64,000 nucleotides of DNA from Thunnus maccoyii (Eukaryota; Chordata; Actinopteri; Scombriformes; Scombridae). Position numbers and translations under genes: made by a program. Within the stretch, counting starts at the first letter, position 1, and each line of letters opens with the position of its first letter. The notes beneath the pieces were generated by a model that ran no database searches, was not told the DNA's origin, and saw only the letters and a program-made list of their open reading frames with translations. Of the stretch, positions 1-11,423 are shown piece by piece. The stretch covers positions 17,696,501 to 17,760,500 of the forward strand of contig NC_056540.1 in assembly GCF_910596095.1 (NCBI RefSeq). The letters run 5' to 3'.

Positions 1-3000
1 GGGGTGACTGGACCTTCAGCCTCAGGGAATTGAGTGTAGGCCATGATTACCCTCCCTGCTGTTTCTCTGCACGCTCCTGCTCTGTAGCTCAACGGGCAGA
101 GCATGGCACCAGCCGTGCTGTGGTTAGGGGTTAGACTCCCACTGTGGCTCCTCAAATTGAAACTGTATGTTTGCACAGTACTGAACGACCAATAATAAAA
201 AGTATCCTCCAAATTGCTTATGGTGCATTTGTATCCTGTGAGGCGAGTAGGTGCTTAAAAGTAATTAGCACATTCATCTTTTTCTTCTATGGGGACTCCT
301 GCTGTCTGAAAATGTCAGCTCTACCACTGAGAGCGGTGCAAAATCAAAGAGATCCCGCAGTACTGTTGGGCCTGAGGGCCAATCAAATGTCTCCCTCTGG
401 CTTGAATTATGACATGAAGCTCTTTAGAGTAAGCCAGGGCCAAACAGTCAAGGCTGAGTGCGCATAAAACCAATGCAGCACTAATATAGGACAAGCATAT
501 TCGCATAAATATGAGATAATTACACGACAGCGTTACAGCCGCCGGCGACAGCACATGATGGATGAGCCAGGGAAAGAAAACATGAACGAAGAGAGAGAGC
601 TGCCGGTGTAACACAAACTGTGGACGGAGGGATGGGAGTGAAAGGCAAAACAAAAGATGGATTGAGGGAGGATGGGAGAATGGTGGAGGTCTTGGTGTCC
701 CGGGCCCCAAGTATAGCCCATCTCCTTTCTGTCTTCTTCTATTTCTGCCTTTTAAGGCACTCCGTAACTTCAAGTAGATAATGAGTGCCTTGAAGCAGGC
801 TGAGTAAATCAGACAGAGAACAACGGAGGGAGAGAGAAAAGGTGAATATAGAAGAGGGGGAGGTGGGAGGGGTGAAAGAATAGGATTGAGAGAGGCAGTG
901 GGAGACAGTGGAGGAAGAAGAAGATTAGAAGTGATAACAAATGAAGCCAGAAAAGCAGGCAGGACCGAGAAAGGAGCCAAGCTGAGTGGAGATGCACGAT
1001 AAGATCGTGCATTAACTTAAAAGCATACTTTAATGAAACTCCACCGGGTGCTTTGGAGAGGGAGAAGCAAAGATGGGTCCCACGCAGATTAGGGAAAAAT
1101 ACATTTTCTTGCTAGATGTTTTTCAGTTCTTGATTTGCGTTTAACCCTGAATACCCTTCTCACCATTCCTTAAACTCATCACATTTCTCTATTTGCAGTC
1201 TGAACAGCCGCAGTTGGATTCCTCTCTTTCTTCCGCCGTTTTTAGCTTCTCTGCAGAAATGTTGTGACTTCGAAGGAGCCCTCAGAGGTCACAACGAATT
1301 TAGGATTCAAGGAGAGCGTGACCTAATCACTGGGATCAAACCAACAGTGATTGAGTTCAACTTTAAGTTTTGACCCTTATTGGAGTCATATGTATCAACA
1401 GTCTCAGTACGCTTCAAACAAACTGCTTGTCAGGTCATCAAACAGTATCTGAAACTCCCACCGGTTCACCTCTCTGATGTCAGGTTTATGGGGGGCTGCG
1501 TCTGACAATTTTTGTGATATCTTAAATGTCATGCAGCAACAGCTCAGGTGTTGAATTCAAGCTCTTTTATCTTTATCTTTTATCTTTACAACTACTTCAC
1601 TTGTCAAGTCAGTTTTATTTAAAAAGCCCAAAAATCACAAATTTGCCTCAAAGAGAGGAAACTTCAAGAAAAGCAACAGAGGCTGGAATCCTCTTTCAGA
1701 ACGGACACACATGTGATATGCAGTAGGTACAATCGTTGTTTTTCATCTGTACAAACAAGTGAAATACCATGAGGGCCTTCGAGGAGAGACTGTCCAAAAG
1801 TGTGCGCTGTTATCCACATTTGTACATATTTATGTTAATTGCATCGAGATTATAAAGATATGCAAAAGACAGACTTCTTGGAGAGAGACCAGGGCGACAG
1901 TGGGATGAAGGAGGAGGCTATGATGGCGAGTTTTTTTCCGGCATTTGAGGGTGGCCATTTGAAAAGTCTTATAAACGTGTTTGTGTCAAGTATACTGAGC
2001 CGTCAAAACTGCTTTGATCAATATTTTCATATTAGCAGTGGGCCAGACGATGATATGTGATGTGGAAACGCTTTTCTTGTAGTGATGAACCCCCAGAAAC
2101 TGTCTGCAATTCCCTTCTGCTCCACGGAGCGTTTGAGCACATTAGGCACAATAATAAAATGACTCTCTTGGCGGCTCGGCGGACTTAAGCTGCTGTAGGC
2201 TATGAAACAACTCTATCTGAGAAATCTTTGTGGTACAATTCAATTTCCTTCTTTTCAGTCACTCTGCCCAGTCAGAAAAATGACAATAGTCGGTCTAATA
2301 GAAAACAAATAGCACCCAAGCTTCAAATAATAATCTCTGGTGACGTCAAGGAAAAAAGAAGCCCCATTCTTTGCCCTTATTTCAAGTTCTGTCTCTGTTT
2401 TGCTGTGATTCTCTATATTTTGCTTTCCCATTCGTTCACTTCTCTGTCCCTAAACCACAACAGTTGTGGGAAATCAGTCCCAGCTGTCAGCACTTTGATT
2501 TGATTGTAGAATGTGTCAATCAAGCCGGGGCACGTTGCGCAAAATCTAATTCTAGTCACTCGTTATTTCAGCTCCCACCGATCTCTTTGCCCAGAGATTA
2601 ACTCTGACTGTCACACAGACACAAGGAACCCAAGGCGAAACTGACCAGCGCATCTGATCTTTGTTCATTCAACCAAGCAAACTGAACTTGAAAGCATAAA
2701 CTTATTCAAAACAACTTGTTCTGGTTTTCCTTTGAATATTCTTGCTCCTAGCAGTAAATGCTTGCATGGCAGGGTTGCATGGCAGCTGTGAGGTTATTCC
2801 TTTTTTGTTTTACATTCAAGATGTAAAGCTTTCTGGATTCAGCGCTGAAAGAAGAGTCAGCCGTGTTAGAAACTGTTGCGCTCCCTCCCTCGTCTGGATA
2901 TCTGTAAGTTTGAGCTGAAGATCTCTGTCAAACATCAAACCGGTGTCACAAATAGGATGTGAATCAAAACCTCTCAGACTCATTCGTCTGTCTGGTCAGT

Positions 3001-3439
3001 ACTCGCTCTCTTTCTCTAAACGTTCTTGCTTGCTCATCCCTGTCCGTCCCTCCGGGCAGACACAAGCATGCCTTTCTTCACTTTGTTTTGGTCCGGTCTT
3101 GTCTTAATGTGCTCAAATGGTGAAAGACCAAAAGTGAATTAAAGAAAAGAAAACAGACAGCGTAACGGAATGAAGAAATAGCATCATATTACCATTGGGG
3201 TTTTTAAGAGGACCGTAAAAAGATATGCCCTGTGTACTTTCCAGGCCTGGAACGGGAAAATATTTGGTTCTGCCTTTCCTACGCTTTTGAAATGGCGCAC
3301 TGTGGGAGAGGAACATTTGGTCCAGTGTTTGTAAGAATTTTAGTAAAGCAAAGTGTGCGTCTGAGGAAATGTGTGTTGTGTCTGTGCAGGTGAGTATGTT
3401 TGTGTGTTTGAGTGTAAGACTGTAGCCTGCATTTGTAGA
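1..3439. other. Intergenic, no gene supported
   Basis: I see no exon chain with matching splice sites or a recognisable protein in this stretch. Open frames here are short and lack family resemblance. About 540-1000 is strongly purine-rich on the plus strand, which by itself creates a long open frame on the minus strand. A real gene further left cannot be excluded because the window edge cuts the context. Confidence 0.6.
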
Positions 3440-4160
3440 AGTGCGGTCTTATGACATAGGGACAAAAAACAGGTCCTCACAAGGTAAACCATTACATTTT
3501 AGGGTTAAACCTTGTTTGTTTTTTTTAGGTTAGGTTAAAGGATAAGACAGTGCTATGTTCTATAGTTTTGTTATTGTCCATAAATCCCATGAAAAGACCA
3601 AAACCAACGATGTGGTTGTCCCTTTCAGTACTTTCTGATTTCCCCACCTTATTTGTAGCACACAGCCTCAAGCCTGTTCATTCCTATGTGAAGCCGTAAA
3701 TCTTTAAAAACAGGTCTTGAATATATATTTTCATTTTCAAAAAGGCTTAGATTAAAGACCTTTTTGATGTTGAGGACTATTTTCAGCTGCACATTTGGTG
3801 CACTAGTGAGTATTTCCGTTAGCAGGAAGGTGTATGTGGGATCAATTCAAAATAAGCTACAGTGCCCATGTTCATTGTAATAAAGAAATATGTCACCCAG
3901 TGCAAAGTTGTGGATCATTTTTATTGTGGTTTTAATAGTTTTTGGACAACAATGGAGGTCTATGACACAGAGGAGTAAGCTATGTATTATCAGGCTTTGG
4001 CTACAAATACTTATTCTTTAAAGTTATGGTGGGATTGAAGCTTGTTGTTTTTAGGATTATGGTTAGGTTAAGTCTCCAGGGAATTCATGTAAGTCAATGT
4101 AAAGTCTCCTTTTCTAACAACAACTGTGTGTGTGTCTTTGTGTGTGTGTGTGTGTGTGTC
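3440..4160 (+). repeat. Dispersed TG-tailed repeat, split by a later insertion
   Basis: The left part (about 3455-3545: 'cctcacaaggtaaaccatta' followed by 'cattttagggttaaa') and the right part (about 4050-4160: 'ggttaggttaagtctccagg' ... TG tract) match the two halves of an uninterrupted copy at 52,510-52,765. The order is the same and both end in a TG microsatellite. The material between the halves is a separate MITE-like element. Judged by eye; exact borders are approximate. Confidence 0.65.
3560..4030 (+). mobile_element. MITE-like element, inserted in an older repeat
   Basis: The left end near 3586 reads 'ccatgaaaagaccaaaacca', the same terminal sequence as the element at 61,324-61,765. 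Internal stretches also match that copy in reverse complement, for example 'gtaaatctttaaaaa' near 3697 and 'gtcacccagtgcaaagtt' near 3893, followed by 'ggacaacaatggag'. The right terminus is decayed. It has no coding capacity, so it is non-autonomous. Superfamily not assigned. Confidence 0.65.
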
Positions 4161-4295
4161 CAAGTGGGTATCAGTGAGGGTGTCTGTAGTTCTTCCATAA
4201 TCTCCTGTCTTTGTGTGTCTCGCAGACAGTTTAAAAGCTTTCTATTTACCTTTCGCACCATTCTCCCATTTTCAGGTCGCAGTGAGAAAGAGAGG

Positions 4296-4304
<9 letters not shown>

Positions 4305-4334
<30 letters not shown>
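4305..4334 (+). repeat. (GA)n microsatellite
   Basis: Uninterrupted GA dinucleotide run. A TG run lies just upstream at about 4126-4160. Confidence 0.95.
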
Positions 4335-4335
<1 letters not shown>

Positions 4336-5629
4336 GTATGTCGTCTTGGTGTGGGTGGACAGCTGGTCCAAAAGAGGCATTTTAGACTCTAACAAACCGT
4401 GACATGTCAAACATGTAACATAGACCGCGACACACCAACATGTAAAACGCTTCATTGACTCCCATCCAAGGCCTCGGGGAAAAGAAAAGAGAAAAAAAAT
4501 CAAAAAATCTTTGCACTCACACACTCCAACTGCAGCCATTAATCATAAATGAATTTTTACGAGGGATGGGGAGGAATATGATTGTCATAAAATGAGCAAA
4601 ACAAATGCGCGGAGGGAAGGTTCTGGCTATAGTCGTTGGAATCACCTCAGGATTGCTTGGCTCAGGGAACAAAGGTGCTGAAATATTCGACTGTGTTTGG
4701 ATGCCTGTGTTTACCTCGTTCTGTTTCGCTATCCGCCAGCCGCCCCCACCACTTCCACCTTTGTTTTGCATTTGTTCATCTGTGCTTTTGCCAGGATGCG
4801 TGTCAGTTATCAGACTTATTAGACATCTCCTCTATCATCTGGCTCTGCTTTCCCTCTCTTTCTCTGCTTTGTTCCTTTAAAGTAGGTCTTGCTTGTTTTC
4901 TCTTTGCATCACTCTCTCACCGAGTACACACACACACACAGATATTAAATGCAAACATGGGCAAGACAGACAAGCACAAGGTAAGAGATAGAGAAAGAAA
5001 AAAAAGAGCATAGGCACAGCACAAAAACAGACACAATCTATGGCATCACATTCACATCAAATGTGACTGATGTTTTCACTGGAAACTGAAACCTGGACAA
5101 ACCTGAACATGATATTCTAGTTTGAGGTGTTTAGAGATGGAAATCTGCGCGTCGTTTACTTCTTCATAACTGTAATCTGCAAAGATTAATTGGTTTATGG
5201 CATAATACCATAAAAACACTGGCAGGTATCCATTAATGTCACAGAACACTTCAAACATAGTTCTGACTGACTTTTTAACCACTCTGAATCATATATTAAG
5301 CTGCAGGTAACCATAGTAACTTAGTTAACTTAAATTAGTTGACTCTCACTGATAAAACTGACTGTGACCTTCCTGACTACCAAATAAAACCCTAAAATAA
5401 ATACAGCTTCAACACAGATTCCCATTTTTCCCTTTTTTTTCCGTAATTGTTTACATTTTTTTACAACCTCTTGACTTTGTATTGAAGTTCTTTAAGAAAT
5501 TTACAGTGTAGCACAAAGTCAAGAGGTTGAGATATGTAGCAACTGTCATTTGTGCACTGAACTACTCTCTGGAGACTGTTATTAGTCTTTGGAGCAGTTT
5601 CTAAACAAACTACCGTGACCATCATCTTT
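4336..5629. other. Intergenic, nothing recognised
   Basis: AT-rich sequence with no splice-supported exon. Short open frames on both strands show no family resemblance. Confidence 0.55.
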
Positions 5630-5760
5630 TTTGGCAAGGGAAATGTCACACAGTGCAACGATGTGGTTCATTAATGTGTTTTTAACAGTTTTTGGACAAT
5701 AATGGAGCTCTACTGCACAGAAGAATACAATAAATCAGGCTCTGGATACACACACAAAAC
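5630..5760 (+). mobile_element. Truncated MITE-like fragment
   Basis: The stretch 'gtcacacagtgcaac' ... 'ttttggacaataatggagct' ... 'aatcaggctctgg' aligns with the right part of the element at 3560-4030 and with the reverse complement of the element at 61,324-61,765. Only the right part is present, so this is a decayed copy. Confidence 0.6.
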
Positions 5761-6250
5761 TTGTAAGTAGGATGTGTTCATTGCTGATTTGGCTCTGCAC
5801 ATAAGATTTGTTGACAACAAGAAAAATGTAGAAAATTGCCAGCGTTATCTTTTAAGTGGTCATGGTATAAATGTGATAAACTCAGTGGCTGATCGAGAAG
5901 ATAATTGATCAGGTGAAACAACAGCTTTGGGCCAATCTTCACCTCCACTTCATGTGTTACATTTATATATGTATATATAAATGTATATATATATTTATAT
6001 CAGGACACCTCTTCTTGTTGTGTCACCTCGGCAATATTTCTGATACGAGCGCTGACCCCCATACCATAGAGGGCTTGCTAGTACCATTATTGCTACTGTA
6101 ACTCCCACAATCATTTTATTCTGCCGTTTTGTGCAGCTTTTAGCTTCTTCCAGCTGTTTGGTTCTGCAGGATTCAGCAGTCTCCGCCTTCAGACAGACAT
6201 TAGCCCTGCGTGAAAAAATGCAGCACTCTCATTCATTTCAATGGGGGTGT

Positions 6251-6389
6251 TACACCGTATTTGGTGACCCATCAGATTCTGCAATCTGCCCTGATATTCT
6301 TACCCGAACTCTAACCATCTCACTCCTCTTTCCTAAACTTAACCAACACTGCAGGTTACAGAATCTGATGGGTCACCAAATACAGTGTA
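6251..6389. mobile_element. Short MITE-like element with 31-bp terminal inverted repeats
   Basis: The 31 bases at 6251-6281 (starting 'tacaccgtatttggtgaccc') recur inverted at 6359-6389 with one mismatch. The whole unit is 139 bp and non-coding. No clear target-site duplication is visible. Confidence 0.75.
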
Positions 6390-7839
6390 TCAGGGGCAGT
6401 GGATGTAGCAAAAGGGGTCCAACACAGAGGGCTCCGGCAAAACAACCCAGTTGTCCAGGAACCAACTTTTGCTGCAATGCAATGTGACATAATCTGACAA
6501 AGTGCTGCGTTGGCCAAACACATTCTTTCTACTGTTAACCATGCGATCGTTGCAATGAAAGATAGCCTAAAATTGTTGCTGTGATAGTGTAAAAATCCTG
6601 TCTGTGCAGAGTTTTGGTATCTTTTAAATGCAAAGATCTGTTACTAAAACTGGATTTCTAAGATTGTATTTCATATTTTGCCAGTACATAAAGCAATATG
6701 TTCCCAGTAATACAGTCCCCTGCTAGTTTTAATGCAGGGCTGAATCCCCCACTAAATCACAAACGCTCTAAACCCCATTTAAAACAATGGACAGCAGCTC
6801 CAAGCTCACAAGTTGGCATAAGCTGCTTAGACACTACCTGCTCAGCATGAAACGGCAGAGAGCTGATGTGAACATGTAGCAACGAAAAGAGACCCAGATA
6901 TTTTTCTCAGAAGTCGGCGGACCAGTCCAGTGCCAATGAATATTGGATTCACTCGAAACAGGTGGTGAGAAAAATAACTCCAGTGCCTATATTGCTCTGA
7001 GCCTGTTGATTGTGTAACTATTGTAGGAAAGTTTTTTTTTGTCGTCTTAGTCAAACAAATTTGATAAGCTGATAAATTAAAGCTTGGTCCTGTGAATTTG
7101 TTTGTAAGGCAGAAAAATCACTTCATACAATGTGTGATTTAATTGCTTTACTGTTAGAAAGGTCTTCAGTTTTCATGGCTTAACAACCATACAACCACAC
7201 CGTGCACACACATCCACACATACAAGCCATTCATCTGTCAGTTAAATGAACACCCAGCCCCTATTTTCCCCCTAATTACTTTTGAAAACATGTTGAAGAG
7301 CTGAGCAACATGCAGGATGACAGCTCACGGTGTTTTCCTAAGGGACTAAGTCAACAAGCACAGACAGTGACATGAAAGAGCTCGCACACCTCTGCGGTTT
7401 TGCTCACTCACACGGACGACCAATTGATTAACTCGTAAATCAAATCTCGTCCCAGGCCCTCGGGCCCTGGTGGAGCACCCCTGCACCCGCCACCCCCACC
7501 AACCCCAAAACGGTGCTGAAAAGCTGCAGCCCAGCCCTGCGCCCTCCAGCTAAGTAAGTGGAGGCGGGATGTTCCAGCTCATGGCAGAAACCCAGCAGGA
7601 GGGAGAGGCCAGGTGGGGCAGATATAAGGGGTGCTAAAGGGTAAAAAAAAAAAAAAAGGGTTGGGTAATGGAAATGACAGGTATAGGATTAGTATGTGTT
7701 ATTACACAGACAGGGAGGGATGGAGACAGAAAAAACATAAGGGCTATAAGAGGGATATAAACGTGTTAAAAAGACAAAACAGAAGATAAACTGAATCAAA
7801 TGTTATGTATTGCTGCCAAAACGAAGAGAAACAAGTGGA
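6390..7839. other. Intergenic, nothing recognised
   Basis: No exon chain. A GC-richer, proline-codon-rich patch at 7440-7640 ends near a donor-like 'taagtaagtg', but I find no partner exon or family match for it. Confidence 0.5.
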
Positions 7840-8340
7840 GATAGATACAGAGAGACAGAGAGAAAGCATAGAGGAATGCAGTAAATCCCTGAGCGACTGA
7901 ACAATCCTCTGGAGAAAGAAAAGAGGAATTTTTATGTGCTGCAGGTGAGCAGAACAGAGAGGGAAGGAGAGGGAGGAAGAGGCAGAGAGAAAAAGAGAGA
8001 AGGAGATAGACAGATGGAAAAAGAGGGAGAGAACGCGGGGGTGGCCGAGGGAATTTGAGGAAAGCGTGAAAGGGTTTGATTGTAGCAGAGAAAAAGGGGA
8101 CACGTGGGGTGAAAATGAAGCAAAAATGACACAAAATGACACGAAACGGCCACTCGTTGCAGTTAGACGAGATGGCATATGGATGGACACAGCGAAGGAA
8201 GGTGAAGAGACATATGGAAAAAAGATTGGGAGAGAGTGTGACAAAAAAAGGATAAAGAGCAAAAAAGAGAAAGAGAGACAAACGGACAGAGAGGAAGAGG
8301 AGGTCCAGAAACGGCTCGAAGAAAGCATCTGTGCATCTTA
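7840..8340 (+). repeat. Long purine-rich (A/G) tract
   Basis: For about 500 bases the plus strand is mostly A and G in gaga/aaag patterns. This depletes stop codons on the minus strand and explains the long overlapping open frames there, so I do not call them genes. Confidence 0.7.
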
Positions 8341-8686
8341 AAGGAATACAGCAGATTTTTTTAGGAGGTCGGCCTATTGGTCAGCTGCACTGCTGAAATC
8401 ACAGACGATTTAGACTAAGATTTTACTATATTTTATGTTTTTAGGTGATCAGGAGGAAAATGTCTGTGTGCTTGATGATTAGTTGATGCACTCTACATCA
8501 TTTAACCCAAAAAATACCCTTTTGGTTTTCTAATATATGAAGATACTGTAACACTTTTACTACATGACATAATTCACCCAAAATTGACTCTGACACTGAA
8601 TTGTTTTAAGTGTTCAGTAAGCTCAAAACGATCCAGGTTGAACTGTACAGATGGGAATAACAGTGCACATTTGCAGATAGTCTCAG

Positions 8687-8721
8687 TATCGTGTGTGTTA
8701 CACTCAGAAACACACACGATA
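8687..8721. repeat. Perfect 13-bp hairpin
   Basis: 'tatcgtgtgtgtt' at 8687-8699 is followed after a 9-base loop by its exact inverse at 8709-8721. Arms are TG/CA rich, so it may have arisen from microsatellite sequence. Confidence 0.7.
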
Positions 8722-9364
8722 AGTGATGGAAGCAATTGTGCAAAGAATTAAAGAGAGAGCTTGACAGACACGTTCAAACCTCGCCAACTCTCTCATCGCC
8801 GCACAACCTGCCAAAGCAGCGTGAAGTGATGCGAATGATTGTCAGTCTCGCAAAGTTAAAAAAAAAAAAAAGTTAGATGCAGCCTATTACAACATGTTAA
8901 AGGCGAGGAGCGTTTAGACGCTGTAAGACAATCTGGCAACCACTTTGTTACACCTTGGTGGCACACGTGAAATGATTTTGAACTCTGAGTTTAAAATTTA
9001 CAGAAACTCTGTGTGCAAGTTGATTTCTCACCCTACTTATTCATGTTCATTTTTCATCAAAGAAGCATATTCTTTCTAACATAGCTGCACATATCTAAGA
9101 CCTAAAAGTGCTCCAACTGCCAGTTACTATATTTTGTCTGTTCAGGAAAAACACTTTTACCTCTGAAACACTGGATGTCAGAAATAACTGTTTCACACAT
9201 CAAATCTTACAGAGACAGAAGAATTTCTAATTTTTACCAATTTTGAGGTGATGCTAATTAGCCTGCTATCACTCAGCATGTTGTATTTACACGTGTTAGC
9301 ATGAGTCACCATAGCACCTGACCTACAGGGGTACACATGGGTGAATTTTGGGGCTATTATCCCA

Positions 9365-9470
9365 AATTCTTGTTTTTTATTTTTATTTAACCTTTATTTA
9401 ACGAGGAAAAGTCTTTCACAAGAGTGTCCCGGCCAAGAAAGGCAGCAGCACAATTAACAGGGTTGCAGAC
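9365..9470 (+). mobile_element. Retroposon 3'-tail fragment
   Basis: 'atttaacctttatttaacga' followed by 'ggaaaagtc' and 'gtgtcccggccaagaaagg' resembles a dispersed teleost retroposon tail that I recall as common in intergenic DNA. It has no coding capacity. Family assignment is from memory and loose. Confidence 0.45.
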
Positions 9471-11423
9471 ATTTTGTTTTTTCTTTTAAAGTTAGTAGGA
9501 GGTAGGAGGGGGAGCAAAGGAACAAGAAAAAAAAGAGGAGACGCTGCTTGGTCCTCTCCAAGAGCAAATAAAAGTTCTTCAACAAGATGGCCTGCACATC
9601 AACTCCACTGTAGGCTGTATGTCTCGAATTAGATCACGGTCTGCCAATCAGGCGTACAGGCCTGTCTGGAGTTTTATAGGAGAGCAGCAGAGCGTTATTC
9701 TGTCAGCAGCTGCCTGATAGGATGAACAAGCCAATAATGTCAATGCCTTGTCACTCACAGTTTCTGCTCTTATCGAAGGACTCGCCAGCTGAGTCATACT
9801 AACAGGGCTCGGCTATCCTGTTACATATTAGTTACAGCAATTTGTCTCTGCTTCGCTGACAGAGACAGAAAGACAGAGAGAAAGAGAGAGACAACAGTGA
9901 GTGATTGCTGTTAGATAGCTATGCATGACAAGCCTCATTCCAACGAAGTTCTGACACATAGAGATAATGATTCACACACGTGCTGCGCTTGCAAGCCCAC
10001 ACAGGGGCAAACCATACGCATACACACACAGACAAAAACACACACACAGACCATACAAAGCTGTCTTTGTTGGCTACTGGCGGCCCCTCGGTCATTGCTT
10101 ACTGAATGTAAAAAACACACAGCGTCTCGAGTGTGTATACGTGAGTGTGTATACATATGTGTCATGTCTCTGTCAGCGTTAACCCTTTCCCCTACTTTTA
10201 CTCGTGAGTGTGTGTGATGACGTGTCATCGCTGACACAGTCGACCCCTCATAGAAGTCACATCCTGCTCAGCTAATGCTGCTTTTGAGGTTCATGTGTGC
10301 ACTTGTTTGCCAGCGGGTGCATGTTTGTCTGCATTCATGTGTGTGTGTGTGCATGTGTGCATGTGTGTGTGTCACGGTGGGTGTGCGGTTGTGTGCAGGT
10401 GTGTACCTCGGAGGTGATGGAGGGGAGATTCTCATTGATCCTTTAATATCTGGCCTGAGGCGAGGAGAGGGAACCAAAGAGCTGCAGATCACGTGGGAAA
10501 ATAGCGTAGTCGAGAGCAATAAAGCCAGACACGAGAGAAAAGAAAAAAGATAACAGGTGAGGAAACGATAAAAGAGTGGGTGCAGAAGACAAAGGATGTG
10601 CAAAAACGATAAGAGACAGAGGCGGTGACAGAGACAGAGAGATCGGAGGCGTTGAAACACAGACACAACAAGAGAGCCAGGCGGTTGGTGGGATTATGAG
10701 GGGTGTGTTTGTACCTGTGCCTGTTTGTGCACATGTAAATCCCTTACTGTCACAGGTCAGAGGGATGTTTTGGGGGAATAGGAGCTTCGTGAGATAGTGT
10801 GATGAGAAAAGAAAGCAAAGAGGGAGGAGGAATGATGCAGTGGGAGGTGGGAAAAGAAACATGAAAGGAAAAAAGAGAGATCGTAAATTTTCACCAGGAC
10901 AGACAAATAAAAACTCTCACATACCCCGCCTCCCTCGCTCTATTTTTTGTCATGAATGTGAGCCGGCCTTTGTTTCCAGAAAACACCCCGACCCCAAACT
11001 CCTCTCCCCTTGTGCCAATCACCCGAAACCATCCCTATAAAACTAAAACCATTGCAAACAAAAATCCCATATGCATACTTTTTTTTTTTTTGTCTCTTCT
11101 CCCCATGGGTTCCCAAATGACCAATAACACCACGCTCTGTACAAAAGCTAGTATTTATTCTCTCTTGAGTTATGATACAGTATTTTCACGCTGGAGAAAA
11201 ATAAATAAAGATCTCGTTCAATAAATATTATAGAGATACGATTCATAACCTCGAGCCACGTCATCCAAGGCACATTGCAAAGACATAACAATAGATTTAA
11301 TCTGAAAAAGAAATTAAGCTGTCTGTAAGTTGCCAGTGGAGAAAAAGTCTCTGATTTCATTTTTTAAGAGGCATGAAAAGTTTACCACAGTTTGTCTCAT
11401 TTTTGTTTGTAAGCGTGACTTAG

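Larger units (their letters stand above)
8341..11423. other. Intergenic, repeats only
   Basis: No gene supported. It includes a small perfect hairpin (8687-8721), a retroposon tail fragment (9365-9470), CA/TG-rich sequence at 10,010-10,400 and a second purine-rich tract at about 10,500-10,880. Open frames over the TG and purine tracts are compositional artefacts. Confidence 0.55.

Noticed and set aside
321..980. 219-codon minus-strand open frame rich in S, P and L
   Set aside because: It sits opposite a purine-rich stretch and repeats the composition artefact; no flanking exons.
7440..7650. GC-rich patch ending in a donor-like taagtaagtg
   Set aside because: It could be a non-coding exon or conserved element, but I could not find a matching acceptor or downstream exon.
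7744..8328. Long minus-strand open frame (194 codons, S/F/L-rich)
   Set aside because: It lies in a purine-rich tract where the complementary strand lacks stop codons. The product is low complexity, overlaps two other open frames, and has no splice partners.
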